From assembly GCA_027490195.1 (NCBI GenBank), contig JAIXYN010000056.1, positions 1 to 50,882 on the forward strand: a stretch of DNA of 50,882 nucleotides, in the 5' to 3' direction. Position numbers and translations under genes: made by a program. Of this stretch, positions 32,659 through 41,109 are shown one piece after another. The notes beneath the pieces are model-generated. The model made no database searches, was not told the DNA's origin, and saw nothing but the letters and a program-made list of their open reading frames with translations. This stretch comes from Verrucomicrobiaceae bacterium (lineage in GTDB: Bacteria; Verrucomicrobiota; Verrucomicrobiia; Verrucomicrobiales; Verrucomicrobiaceae). Every line of letters begins with the position of its first letter. The stretch's first letter is position 1.

Positions 32659-32664
32659 GCCCGC

Positions 32665-33291
32665 TTAATATTTTGAACTCAAGTCTCGGATTTTCTGGAT
32701 GTGGTCTTGTGTCTTCTTCCTTGTAGAAAAAGCTTCTTGGATGTTTTCGTTTGTTCCATTCTCACCATTTACAGAACGCAAGAGCGCTACAAATAATTGG
32801 TTAAGGAACAGATTGTAATCTGCTTCATAACCGGAAACCGCGAGGCTGAGGTTAGAAACATCTGAGAATCCTGCGTGTTTTAGCTGGAGACAAATTTCCT
32901 GTACTTCTGTCATTTTCTCAGCCACGAATGAACGAAGGCGATCACGTTCTTTTTCTGCCATCGAAAGTGTATTGGGAGTCTGCAATTGTTCTTTTTCAAT
33001 GCGATCGAGAAGCAAACAGATTTTCTCAATGCTCATTTTGAAATCGACGTGCGACTGCTTCTTTTTTGCCTCAAATGCTTCGACAAGAGAAGTTTCAAGC
33101 TTGGCTATCCGCTGGTTGTTATCAGTCTTATATGTGGAAAATTCTCGCTTTAGCTTTTCTAGATCAGATCGGCAAAGTTTCATTTCGGCTGTTAATAGCT
33201 GCGCCTCCTTGCTATTTTTGTCATCTTCTCGACATGACGTCACACATAATGCAAACGCGACCAGTGCAAGAAGTGGGATAGGATTTTTCAT
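32665..33291 (-). CDS. Coiled-coil lipoprotein of unknown function
   Basis: The 208-residue product has a lipoprotein signal (PLLALVAFALCVTSC) and a mainly helical body. Residues 30-80 are heptad-like (SDLEKLKREFSTYKTDNNQRIAKLETSL) and residues 85-140 form a second helix pair. No family is recognised. It is clearly AT-rich compared with the neighbouring PVC gene, and is followed six bases on by the golvesin-type gene. It may have come in together with the protease gene upstream. Confidence 0.7.
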   Translation of the reverse strand: MKNPIPLLALVAFALCVTSCREDDKNSKEAQLLTAEMKLCRSDLEKLKREFSTYKTDNNQRIAKLETSLVEAFEAKKKQSHVDFKMSIEKICLLLDRIEKEQLQTPNTLSMAEKERDRLRSFVAEKMTEVQEICLQLKHAGFSDVSNLSLAVSGYEADYNLFLNQLFVALLRSVNGENGTNENIQEAFSTRKKTQDHIQKIRDLSSKY

Positions 33292-33354
33292 CTGTTAGCC
33301 GTGTGTTTGGGTGTGTTTGCTTTCGTTTTACTGGCAGGTTGCAATTGGCAGTAA

Positions 33355-34146
33355 TCAGTGTGCTACATTAAAAGACGCAGTGATTTTAGTATCCGATGGC
33401 ATTGGAATGTACATCGACAGAGAAGGACGCAGAGCGCGGATAAATTCAAGGACTATTGCTATTCTCGTTCCTATCAGGCAATCATCGCTATATTCGATTA
33501 CTATAGCAGCGAGTTTGCGCTCGTCACGCCCTGCGGTCTTTTTCCAGACAGCTCCACCACTCATACCAGTAGGCAAAGGCGCGGTAATAATACGACCGTC
33601 AGCCATCATTGTTTTTCGTCGGAAGGCTATTACAACGTGGCTGAAAACCGACAGCCCCAATTTCTTGAAAATATTTTCACCAACAGTGTCGGACAGAATA
33701 GACATAAAGATTGGAATCAACTTTCTTGTTGTCTTGTCGGACTTTTGTTTCCTGTGTGGGTAGCCAAAAAATTCGAACTGTTCTCCAGCTTGATGAAGTA
33801 GATCGACATCAACGTCTGAAATCTTAATAAACTCATGAAATGGATGCTTGGCTTCGATGTCTTCAGCCAATAAATGGTAAATACCAATATCGCATCGGTC
33901 TGAACTGCGGTCGCCCGATGGGGGTATGGTCATGTAACATGGTGACACCAGTTTTTTGAAGCCTATCTCCATTGGAATCCATGTATATCCATGATCAATT
34001 ACATGTGCGGCAGTTACCAAAAACTTTTCATCGCCTATTTGTAGCCATGTTCCGCTTCCACCCAAATCAGGGGGGCTACCTGGCTTGGCAGAATACAAAG
34101 GAGTCACAAAACGATCTCCACTGAAAGATGGCTGGTGGTTAGACAT
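33355..34146 (-). CDS. Trypsin-like serine protease
   Basis: From the ATG at 34146 the product is 263 residues without a signal peptide, so it may act in the cytoplasm. A chymotrypsin-like triad can be read: H48 in FLVTAAHVIDH, D86 in RCDIGIY and S196 in PTGMSGGAVW. The rest is not like DegP and there is no PDZ domain. Cytoplasmic trypsin-like proteins of this kind occur as stand-alone genes in conflict-related islands, but no partner domain is present here. Base composition is AT-rich. It starts 7 bases after the PVC haem protein gene ends. Confidence 0.8.
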   Translation of the reverse strand: MSNHQPSFSGDRFVTPLYSAKPGSPPDLGGSGTWLQIGDEKFLVTAAHVIDHGYTWIPMEIGFKKLVSPCYMTIPPSGDRSSDRCDIGIYHLLAEDIEAKHPFHEFIKISDVDVDLLHQAGEQFEFFGYPHRKQKSDKTTRKLIPIFMSILSDTVGENIFKKLGLSVFSHVVIAFRRKTMMADGRIITAPLPTGMSGGAVWKKTAGRDERKLAAIVIEYSDDCLIGTRIAIVLEFIRALRPSLSMYIPMPSDTKITASFNVAH

Positions 34147-34153
34147 AGAAAAA

Positions 34154-37100
34154 TTACTTCCCCGCCTTCTCATTCAGTAAGTAGCCCAGTAAATCCATGA
34201 ATGTCGCTTCTTCGATTGTTTGTCCAAACGTGGGAGGCATGAGGGAAATGGGGGTGACTTCGGTTTTGGCGATGTCCTTCTTGCCGATGCGGTGCTCTTT
34301 GCCGGTGGCGTCAGCGAGCACGTTGACTTGGCCGAGTTCGGCTTTGAGGAAGCCGGCGAAGGTGCTGCTGTCCTTCAGGGTGAGGGTGTGGAGATGGAAG
34401 TGGGCATCGACGTTGCGATTGGGGTCGAGGATGTCTTCACAAAGGCGTGCGGGGCCGCGTGCGCCGATGCCGTCGAGCTGCGGGCCGATGAGGCCGCCTT
34501 CGCCTTTGATTTGATGGCATGCGGCGCAGTTCATCTTGAAGACATTGGCTCCGGTTTCGAGATCGGGCTTGGCTTTGGCGAAGGCGGCCACGCGGGCGGC
34601 GATGAGGGTGTCGAGCTGTTTGCGTTGCTCGGGTGAGACGGGCAGCGGCGGTGGCGCGGGGCGTGGTGGGAGGTAAGCGGCGAGTTTTTCACGCAGCGCA
34701 GCCGGGGCGCTGTGCTGGAGCATGGTGGCGAGGGTTTTGAGGCTCTCGCGTGTGGTGTCTTCGTTTTGGAAATCATTCACGCTGACCACGGCGGGCTCGA
34801 TGCGGGTGATGCCGAGCCAGGCGTAGGCTTTGCCGTCATCGCCGTCGATGACTTCGAGTGTGATGGGTTTTCCAATGTGATTCTTGAGATCAAACTCGAC
34901 TTGTTTGGCGATGTCGGAGCGCGGTGGGAAGGCGCTGGAGATGATTTGGCCTGTCTTGGCTTCGCGGAGGTGAATGATGTTTTTGGCGTGCGGCTCGGCT
35001 TTCGGTGGTCCGCGATGGCCGTTGATCCAGAGAGCAAGTTTGGCCGGTGCGGGGAAGGTAATCGACCTCAGAGTGCCAGTGCGGCTTTCTTCGTCGCCAC
35101 CGCCTTTGGCGATGCTTTGCAGGACAGGTGCCTCGGCACCATCGGTGAGCTTGCGTGGCTGAAGGGACCATTTGGCGTCGCCGAGAGTTGTCCAGGTGGG
35201 TGTTGGCTTGGTGGCGGTAGAATTGAGAAGCTGCGTGGCGAGTTCTTGTGCCCATCTCAGTAGCTCTGGATTGGCCGGGGCGCCGCGCTCGCTAAGGCCA
35301 TTGTGGATTTCTAAAACCGCGTCCGTTTGCTGCTTGGAATTGCCTTTGGTGAGCCGCCTGACGATTTCAATTGTTTTTTGCACACTGTTTGGTTCGGCAT
35401 ATCTGGCGATCTGAGCGAGACCCCTTTGCATGTCTGGAGGTGGTTCGTTCAAAGGGACTAGCTGTTTCAGAAGCCATTCGCCAGCCGCAGATGTTTTGAG
35501 TGAAAGAGCGATCTCTCTGAAATCGCGCTGAAAGGCCAGCATTTCTGCTTTTTCCTCGGGATCAGTTGGAGGAGCGCCCTGCATATGTGGACTGGCTTTT
35601 GCGAATACTGCCGCGTCAGATAGCAGCTTGTGGGCAGCCATTTTTAAAGCCAGCCTGAGGGTCTGATCGTCGGCTGGCACATGTTGCAGCATGGTTACCA
35701 AGGCAACTGCCGCATTGGAACGGGCGTCAGGACGGCAATTAGTAAGCGCCCAGGCGGCGGCCAGCTGGGTTCTAGGAACAAACTTTCGGTTATCTGGGGC
35801 CAAACAGGATAGGGTGTAGAGAACAGCAAGACGCCATTCCGGACTTGGACCTTCAGCTTCGCGCAGCAGCAAATGCACATCGACTAAGTCATCTGTGTTA
35901 TTTCCCATGAACGATAAGGAACGGCCATTGCGCAGCCACATCTGGTGCGTGACCCAGATTGCGTACGCCTTTTGGACTGCGGACTCGCAGTTTTCCTGCA
36001 AAGGTTTAACGGCTTGTTTTTCAGACATCTCAATCAGCCGTTCTGCAAGAACTGGAACCGTATTGTATCTGACCGTCAAATTCGGAGAATCGAGCTGCTT
36101 GAATAACTCGGGCAGGCTGGCGCTGGTGAGATCCACTCGCTTGGCATCTTTGTCCGTCTTCACCACCCGCCAGATTCTTCCGCGCTCCTTGTCTCTTCCT
36201 GGATGATCGAGGGGGACTTCGTAGTGGCCGATGATCTTGTTGTAGAAGTCGGCGATGTAGAGGGCGTTGTCGGGGCCGAGTTGGAGATCGACAGGACGGA
36301 ACCAGGGATCGTCGCTGGTGATGAAGTCGGGCTGTTCGTTGGCCTTCGGAGTGGAGCCGGTGAAGGTGACGGTGTCGTGATTCACGCGGGAGGTGACGCA
36401 GTTGCCTACCAGCATGTGGTCGTCCCACTCGGGGCCCCAGACGCCGCCATCGAGGTAAACGATGCCGCAGATGCCGGTAGAGCCGTGGCTGTGTTCACAC
36501 ATCACGGGGGCGAAGCCGAGGCCGTCATCGGGCTTGCCGAAGCTGGGATAACATGCGCCACGGATGAGCTGATAGATGGGGGAGCTGTGGCAATCGGCGC
36601 TGTAGAGATTGCCAAAGCGATCCCAGCAGAGGCCGAAGGGATTCACCTGACCGCTGGTCCATTTTTCGACACGCGAGCCGTCGGGACGAAAGCGGAAGAC
36701 GTTGCCGCTGTGGAGATCGAGCGTGCTGCCATCTTTGGCTTTGAGGTGACTCGTGTTGTTGAAACCATGCGTGGCGTACACCCAGCCATCCAGGCCGAGG
36801 CGGAAGCTGCTGCACATGCCGTGCGTGTCTTTTTCATATCCGAGCGGGCCGAAGAGAACTTCGCGGTGATCGGCTTTGTCGTCGCCATCGGTATCGGCGA
36901 AGTACCAGATGTTGGGGATGCTCCAGGCGATGCAACCGGCTTTGTGTTCCGGCTTGTGCCAGGGGAGAACGCCGGTGGGAATGTTGAGGCCGTCGGCGAA
37001 GTCGGTGACTTTGTCGGCTTTGCCGTCGCCATCGGTGTCTGCGAGGATTTTGATCGCATCGCGGCTGTCTTTGACGCGCGTGCCTTTTTCGTCGGACCAG

Positions 37101-37366
37101 CGGCTTTTGTCGGCGGCGTAGGGATACTCGACGGTGGATGAGACCCAGAGGCGGCCCCGCGCATCGAAGGCGATGTTGATGGGCTTGTTGATCATCGGCT
37201 CGCTGGCGAAGAGCTGCACGGTGAAACCCGGCGGCACATGCAGACCTGCGCGCTCCTGCTCTGGAGTCAGTGCCTCCGTCTCGCGCACGAGGCGCATTTT
37301 ATCCTCCGCTGCATGGAGGCTGGCGGATAGGGTGCATGCGGTGATGAGGCAGCGGAGGAATGACAT
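34154..37366 (-). CDS. PVC-type haem-binding CxxCH protein with dehydrogenase-like propeller
   Basis: The 1070-residue product is exported (MSFLRCLITACTLSASLHA). The N-terminal half is the membrane-bound dehydrogenase-like beta-propeller typical of Planctomycetes and Verrucomicrobia (GFTVQLFASEPMINKPINIAFDARGRLWV, DTDGDGKADKVTDFADGLNIPTG, ADFYNKIIGHYEVPLDHPGRDKERGRIWRV). Helical HEAT-like repeats span about 400-700, then a beta-sandwich. The C-terminal cytochrome c domain has one haem site CAACH at residues 947-951 and the GPQLDGIGARG helix. It probably oxidises a sugar or alcohol and passes electrons to the haem. The substrate is unknown. Confidence 0.93.
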   Translation of the reverse strand: MSFLRCLITACTLSASLHAAEDKMRLVRETEALTPEQERAGLHVPPGFTVQLFASEPMINKPINIAFDARGRLWVSSTVEYPYAADKSRWSDEKGTRVKDSRDAIKILADTDGDGKADKVTDFADGLNIPTGVLPWHKPEHKAGCIAWSIPNIWYFADTDGDDKADHREVLFGPLGYEKDTHGMCSSFRLGLDGWVYATHGFNNTSHLKAKDGSTLDLHSGNVFRFRPDGSRVEKWTSGQVNPFGLCWDRFGNLYSADCHSSPIYQLIRGACYPSFGKPDDGLGFAPVMCEHSHGSTGICGIVYLDGGVWGPEWDDHMLVGNCVTSRVNHDTVTFTGSTPKANEQPDFITSDDPWFRPVDLQLGPDNALYIADFYNKIIGHYEVPLDHPGRDKERGRIWRVVKTDKDAKRVDLTSASLPELFKQLDSPNLTVRYNTVPVLAERLIEMSEKQAVKPLQENCESAVQKAYAIWVTHQMWLRNGRSLSFMGNNTDDLVDVHLLLREAEGPSPEWRLAVLYTLSCLAPDNRKFVPRTQLAAAWALTNCRPDARSNAAVALVTMLQHVPADDQTLRLALKMAAHKLLSDAAVFAKASPHMQGAPPTDPEEKAEMLAFQRDFREIALSLKTSAAGEWLLKQLVPLNEPPPDMQRGLAQIARYAEPNSVQKTIEIVRRLTKGNSKQQTDAVLEIHNGLSERGAPANPELLRWAQELATQLLNSTATKPTPTWTTLGDAKWSLQPRKLTDGAEAPVLQSIAKGGGDEESRTGTLRSITFPAPAKLALWINGHRGPPKAEPHAKNIIHLREAKTGQIISSAFPPRSDIAKQVEFDLKNHIGKPITLEVIDGDDGKAYAWLGITRIEPAVVSVNDFQNEDTTRESLKTLATMLQHSAPAALREKLAAYLPPRPAPPPLPVSPEQRKQLDTLIAARVAAFAKAKPDLETGANVFKMNCAACHQIKGEGGLIGPQLDGIGARGPARLCEDILDPNRNVDAHFHLHTLTLKDSSTFAGFLKAELGQVNVLADATGKEHRIGKKDIAKTEVTPISLMPPTFGQTIEEATFMDLLGYLLNEKAGK

Positions 37367-37398
37367 TCAGCCATTACAGCGCAGAACGATGGCTTCAT

Positions 37399-37842
37399 TC
37401 AAGCCGCGTTTCGTGATTCCATGGAACAGGCCCCATTGTCACAGGCCGTTTCCGTGATCTGCGCCCGCAGCGCGTCATCGCTGCGCAGGCGCAGCAGGTG
37501 AGAGAGGCCGATGCGGTTGCTGGAGATCCAATGCACCACACGGCGGGCGATCTGCTGCATTGGCGGACTGGCGAGCCGCAGGGACCACTCCCGATACTCG
37601 CGTAGCGCCCATAGGCACGTCACCCATGCGCCGGCGCCTTGCCAGAGTGAGCCGTCATCGCCCATGACGACGATTTCCTGATCGGCACGCAGGTTGGGGA
37701 GATCCGGGCAGAGGCGGAGTGCCTGGGGTGAGTCGTAGGGCAGGAAGTTCAGCCGGACATAGGCTGCCTGTTCGAGCATCCAGCGGCGGAAACGCGAGCA
37801 CAGGCCGCAGCGGGCATCGTAGAAGATGGTGAGGGTGGTCAT
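37399..37842 (-). CDS. DCC family thiol-disulfide oxidoreductase (DUF393)
   Basis: From the ATG at 37842 the product is 147 residues. The DCC family mark is at the start: FYDARCGLCSRFRRWM, with redox-type cysteines C12 and C15. LPYDSPQALRLCPDL and EIVVMGDDGSLWQGAGAWVTCLWAL are further family features. Reported members are thioredoxin-like with unknown substrates. It is the last gene of the overlapping membrane operon and shares ATGA with the gene before it, hence should be made with those proteins. Confidence 0.88.
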   Translation of the reverse strand: MTTLTIFYDARCGLCSRFRRWMLEQAAYVRLNFLPYDSPQALRLCPDLPNLRADQEIVVMGDDGSLWQGAGAWVTCLWALREYREWSLRLASPPMQQIARRVVHWISSNRIGLSHLLRLRSDDALRAQITETACDNGACSMESRNAA

Positions 37843-38339
37843 GGCAGTATCCCAGTTATATGGTTGTCCATTTGTGCGCGAACATAAGCGGCCGTGGTGC
37901 CAGTTGCCCAAGTCGCTATCGCGTAAGGTAGAAGATCGCGATTTAGGACCGACATGAAACTACGCGCCCAGCCGAGACTATCCAGATCGGGTGCCACCGC
38001 ACACAGTAGCAAGATAACCAAGATTGTTGAGATAATCGCGAAGCCGCAAAGTGCAGCAGTCCTGGGCCTCCGAAGTCTTGAATCATCACTGACACAAAGA
38101 TCGACCGGCAGGAAAAATGCCATCCACGCCACCATGATCCATATCCCAGTTATCACGGCCAAAAATACTGCCCACTCTAATCTATGGGACTCGAAGAGCA
38201 CTATATTGGCATCAAATTTAGCTTCGGCTGGTACGAGCTTGGTGAAGCCGTAAGTCACCCACCAGGCGATGTTGCACGCTATCCAGCCGCACAACATCGC
38301 GAGGAATGAGAGTTTCACTTTGCGAAGGAACGTTTTCAT
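37839..38339 (-). CDS. Small membrane protein, tandem duplicate B
   Basis: A 166-residue protein with about four membrane spans. Its first 25 residues are identical to those of the preceding gene from the second residue on (KTFLRKVKLSFLAMLCGWIA...), and a second shared block is FLPVDL.VSD.SR.RR around 95-110. The rest has diverged. ATGA overlaps join it to both neighbours. Family unknown. The nucleotide block 38266-38339 matches 38739-38812 at 70 of 74 positions. Confidence 0.8.
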   Translation of the reverse strand: MKTFLRKVKLSFLAMLCGWIACNIAWWVTYGFTKLVPAEAKFDANIVLFESHRLEWAVFLAVITGIWIMVAWMAFFLPVDLCVSDDSRLRRPRTAALCGFAIISTILVILLLCAVAPDLDSLGWARSFMSVLNRDLLPYAIATWATGTTAAYVRAQMDNHITGILP

Positions 38340-38812
38340 GTCGTCTCGGGATAGTTCGAGTTCTTCAACCAAGGTTCGCGATCACGTGACCTCATGTAGG
38401 CCGCCACCATGCCCGTGATGCCAGGGGCGAACAGCAAGGGCAGACCTCTACATAGACATTTTACCAGCAAGTGATGAAGCGAATCGTTTTCCCAGGCAGA
38501 GACTCCCCATTGCAATGCCAGCACGCTGCTTCCGGCGATGAATCCACAGATGGTGCCAGGAAGAGATCTGCGGAACCTTGACCGATCCGAAACGATCAAA
38601 TCTACAGGCAAGAAAATCACCAGCCAGGCAAGGAAGATCACGAAGCCGGTTGGCAGGGCCACATATGAGATGATCAACAGCAACCTTTGAGGCTCCATCT
38701 TGTAGGTCATGGGGTGCAGTATAATGCCTGCCCAAAAGGCGATGTTGCACGCAATCCAGCCGCACAACATCGCGAGGAACGATAGTTTCACTTTGCGAAG
38801 GAACGTTTTCAC
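38336..38812 (-). CDS. Small membrane protein, tandem duplicate A
   Basis: Begins with GTG (38812-38810) overlapping the TGA of the previous gene as GTGA, giving 158 residues (MKTFLRKVKLSFLAMLCGWIA). A longer frame upstream is out of register with the previous gene and is rejected. Four hydrophobic segments are seen. Its paralogue follows directly, joined by ATGA. The start codon differs between copies (GTG versus ATG), one of only four differences in a 74-bp block. Confidence 0.8.
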   Translation of the reverse strand: MKTFLRKVKLSFLAMLCGWIACNIAFWAGIILHPMTYKMEPQRLLLIISYVALPTGFVIFLAWLVIFLPVDLIVSDRSRFRRSLPGTICGFIAGSSVLALQWGVSAWENDSLHHLLVKCLCRGLPLLFAPGITGMVAAYMRSRDREPWLKNSNYPETT

Positions 38813-39225
38813 AGCGTGTCGAGAATATCGTGGGCTTTGCTGACGCGATGCATGGGTGGCACGGGCGGTGGCAGGTTGGCCAGGGTGGCGCGGCGGCGCA
38901 TGCGGGTGAAGACGTAGAGATTGAAGAAGTGCATGCCGCCGAGCATGAGGAGCACGACGCCCATCTTGCCGCTGAGGAGTTCGAAGACGCCGCGTGCACC
39001 GGTGGTTTCCTCCGTGCTTTTCAGATAGAGCGAGACGAAGCCGATGTTCATGAGGTAGAAGCCGACGACGAGGAGGTGATTGACGCTGTCGGCGAGGTCG
39101 GTGTTCCCGTTGAAGCAATCGACGAGGAAGATGCGGCCGTTTTTGTGGAGGGTGCGCGCCACCCAGACCGTCATGCTGACGGCGAGGATGAGGTAGAGGC
39201 TGTAGCTGATGACGGTTTCGTTCAT
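38809..39225 (-). CDS. Small membrane protein of the acyltransferase operon
   Basis: A 138-residue protein with three membrane spans (YSLYLILAVSMTVWVARTL, LLVVGFYLMNIGFVSLYL, MGVVLLMLGGMHFFNLYVF) and a proline-rich cytoplasmic tail (NLPPPVPPMHRVSKAH). Conserved-looking polar residues between spans (NGNTDLADSVNHL) suggest a functional site, but the family is not recognised. It overlaps the next gene at GTGA and begins 42 bases after the preceding one. Confidence 0.75.
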   Translation of the reverse strand: MNETVISYSLYLILAVSMTVWVARTLHKNGRIFLVDCFNGNTDLADSVNHLLVVGFYLMNIGFVSLYLKSTEETTGARGVFELLSGKMGVVLLMLGGMHFFNLYVFTRMRRRATLANLPPPVPPMHRVSKAHDILDTL

Positions 39226-39267
39226 ATGGGTGTGTGGTTTGGGTTTAGGTTGAGGGGAAAATTGATT

Positions 39268-39678
39268 TCAGCTGGGCCTCACCGCCGCGAAGGCATACAC
39301 GGCGGCCTGAGCAATGAAGGCTGCTGTCAGCGTGTGGTAGCCGACCTTGCGCAGGGTGCTGGTCAGAAACTCGCGGGCATCGAAGATGAAAAACTGCACG
39401 AAGAGACGTGCCGACCAGAAGAGCGCGATGAATGCCGCCAGCGAACGAGCCACGGGCTCGCCCGCAGCCATGGCCTGAGCATGCAAAAGGGTGAGAGTAC
39501 CCATGCCGATGATCGTGAGGACAATGAATGCGCCGTAGACCCAGAACAGCGAACGCAGGAATGGAGGCAGCGCGGCGAGGTGCTTGTCCCATTGCAGTGC
39601 CTTCGGCACCATGAAGCTGGCGATCAGGATGCCGAAGTGTCCGAGTCCGGCGAGAGTGAGAAGTGTTACGAGGTTCAT
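39268..39678 (-). CDS. Small membrane protein of the acyltransferase operon
   Basis: From the ATG at 39678 the product is 136 residues with four hydrophobic segments (LVTLLTLAGLGHFGILIASF, SLFWVYGAFIVLTIIGMGTL, ARSLAAFIALFWSARLFVQFFIF, LTAAFIAQAAVYAFAAV). No soluble domain. A histidine in the first span and the FWSARL motif may be functional. The start overlaps the end of the acyltransferase gene as ATGA. Family not recognised. Confidence 0.75.
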   Translation of the reverse strand: MNLVTLLTLAGLGHFGILIASFMVPKALQWDKHLAALPPFLRSLFWVYGAFIVLTIIGMGTLTLLHAQAMAAGEPVARSLAAFIALFWSARLFVQFFIFDAREFLTSTLRKVGYHTLTAAFIAQAAVYAFAAVRPS

Positions 39679-40472
39679 GGCAGGGCTCCGATGGTTTTGA
39701 AAAAAGGCAGTATCACGTGATGGATGAAGGGTGGGTGAAACAGCAGGCCCGCAGGCACGATGAGGAAGGCGAGGGTCCACACCCGGCAGATCAGCCCTTC
39801 TTTCAGGTGGAGACGCCGGCTGAGGTCCATGCCGAGTGCCTGCAGGAGGAAGTAGGCCGTGGGACCACCCCAGCCCGCCCCCGCAGGCAGCGAGATGACT
39901 GCCTCATGCAGCAGGCCTGAGAATAGGAAGACCAGCCAATGGGCTTTTTTCACGCCCCAGCGCATGGCCACGGGCCGAAAGACGAGCAGGTTCATCCCAT
40001 CGCGAAAAGCGATGTTCCACCTGCGTCCCCAAAAGTCGGCCAACGAACCTGCCGCCAGAGGATTTTTCATCAGCGGCTCAAGAGCATGGCCTCGTTGCAT
40101 CCAGAAAGCTGTGACGAGGTGAAAGCTGCCGAAGTGCAGTACGAAGATGAGACCCACCATGCCGACCCATGCAGCCAGCATCGGCAGTTGGGCCAGATGC
40201 CGAGCCACACCCCAGAGCAGCACGGCTCCGAACGTGAGATTCACCATTCCAGCGAATGCGAGACGAAGCACCACCGCGCGGGGAGCCACGCTCCTGCGGT
40301 GGAAGCCTGCAAAGTTGAAAGTCGGGCACAGTAGCAGCCATGCCGCGATTTCTGCCACGGGCGCCGCCACCTTCGTTTTCCACAGAATTAACACCTTGAA
40401 GCTGAAATAGCATCCTGCTGCCAGAAGCCACATGAGCAGCCATGGGGGGCAGTGGGTGATGTTTTCGTTCAT
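39675..40472 (-). CDS. MBOAT / wax-synthase-like membrane acyltransferase
   Basis: A 265-residue polytopic protein with seven to eight membrane spans. The acyltransferase signatures of the wax-synthase branch of MBOAT enzymes are visible: SLADFWGRRWN at 143-153 (the conserved FWxxxWN) and the catalytic-histidine segment LVFLFSGLLHE at 180-190 (H189). It would move a fatty acyl chain from acyl-CoA or acyl-ACP to an alcohol or lipid. It is the first gene of six that overlap end to start. A 20-bp palindrome shared with the regulator gene lies 20 bases upstream of its ATG. Confidence 0.88.
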   Translation of the reverse strand: MNENITHCPPWLLMWLLAAGCYFSFKVLILWKTKVAAPVAEIAAWLLLCPTFNFAGFHRRSVAPRAVVLRLAFAGMVNLTFGAVLLWGVARHLAQLPMLAAWVGMVGLIFVLHFGSFHLVTAFWMQRGHALEPLMKNPLAAGSLADFWGRRWNIAFRDGMNLLVFRPVAMRWGVKKAHWLVFLFSGLLHEAVISLPAGAGWGGPTAYFLLQALGMDLSRRLHLKEGLICRVWTLAFLIVPAGLLFHPPFIHHVILPFFKTIGALP

Positions 40473-40491
40473 GGCGGCGGTCTATTCTGAA

Positions 40492-40511
40492 TTTTCAGTA
40501 TTTAGTGAAAC
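40492..40511 (-). promoter_or_regulatory. Operator-like palindrome in front of the acyltransferase operon
   Basis: TTTTCAGTATTTAGTGAAAC on the plus strand has the arms TTTCA and TGAAA spaced by eight bases. It matches, at 17 of 20 bases, a site next to the start of the neighbouring GbsR-like regulator gene (41052-41071). It lies between the regulator's stop and the acyltransferase start, where a repressor would block transcription. Confidence 0.65.
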
Positions 40512-40528
40512 TTATAGGCGTGAAAAGA

Positions 40529-41050
40529 TCAGCCGAGGAGGCGCATGGCCCACTGGAGGGCAGAGGCGTGCTTCATGGAGATCACGGTGTCGGCGACTTT
40601 GACACCGAAGCTGAGGAATTCGTCGAGGTCCTGCATCTGCTGGTGGAAATCCTTGCCGGGCCCTACGGCTTCGTCCTTGGTGCGGGCGGCGCAGTCGCGA
40701 AGGAGATGGATGGCGGGCTCGATCTCGCGGCGCTTGCGCTCCTTGGAGATGGTGATGAAGATCTTCCAGACGTCCTTCTCCGCCTCAAAGTACTCCTTGC
40801 GGTCGCCTTTTTTGGTGATGATGCGCACGAGGTTCCAGCCGACGAGATCTTTTAAATTGGTGTGCGCGTTGCCGCGGCTGATCTCCAGGCGCTCCATGAC
40901 ATCGTCCGTGCACATCAGCTCCGGGGCGGTCATGAGCAGCGCGTGAATCTGGGCCATCGTGCGGGGGATGCCCCACTGCGTGCCGAGTGAACCCCACTGG
41001 ACCACGAATTCCTCGCGTGCCTTTTCCCATTCTGGTAGTTCCTTGTTCAC
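40529..41050 (-). CDS. GbsR/MarR family transcriptional regulator
   Basis: The GTG at 41050 gives 173 residues (MNKELPEWEKAREEFVVQWGSLGTQWG), the usual GbsR start; an ATG at 41137 would add 29 residues overlapping pdxH and run through the palindromic operator. The winged-HTH is read in RTMAQIHALLMTAPELMCTDDVMERLEISRGNAHTNLKDLVGWNLVRIITKKGDRKEYF. The C-terminal half is helical (LDEFLSFGVKVADTVISMKH). GbsR proteins respond to choline or small ligands in Bacillus, but the ligand here is unknown. The shared palindrome suggests it controls itself and the acyltransferase operon downstream. Confidence 0.88.
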   Translation of the reverse strand: MNKELPEWEKAREEFVVQWGSLGTQWGIPRTMAQIHALLMTAPELMCTDDVMERLEISRGNAHTNLKDLVGWNLVRIITKKGDRKEYFEAEKDVWKIFITISKERKRREIEPAIHLLRDCAARTKDEAVGPGKDFHQQMQDLDEFLSFGVKVADTVISMKHASALQWAMRLLG

Positions 41051-41051
41051 T

Positions 41052-41071
41052 CTTTCATTAAAAACTGAAAA
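41052..41071 (-). promoter_or_regulatory. Operator-like palindrome at the regulator gene start
   Basis: The minus strand reads TTTTCAGTTTTTAATGAAAG, 17 of 20 identical to the site at 40492-40511. It also takes part in a perfect 9-bp inverted repeat, CTTTCATTA (41052-41060) with TAATGAAAG (41072-41080). It touches the ribosome binding site of the GTG start at 41050, a fitting place for autorepression. Confidence 0.65.
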
Positions 41072-41109
41072 TAATGAAAGGCAAGCAAAGACTGCGATTT
41101 TCTCCCCGG

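Noticed and set aside
38813..39118. N-terminal extension of duplicate A
   Set aside because: The extension is out-of-frame sequence of the overlapping 138-aa gene; the GTG at 38812 gives a start identical to the paralogue.
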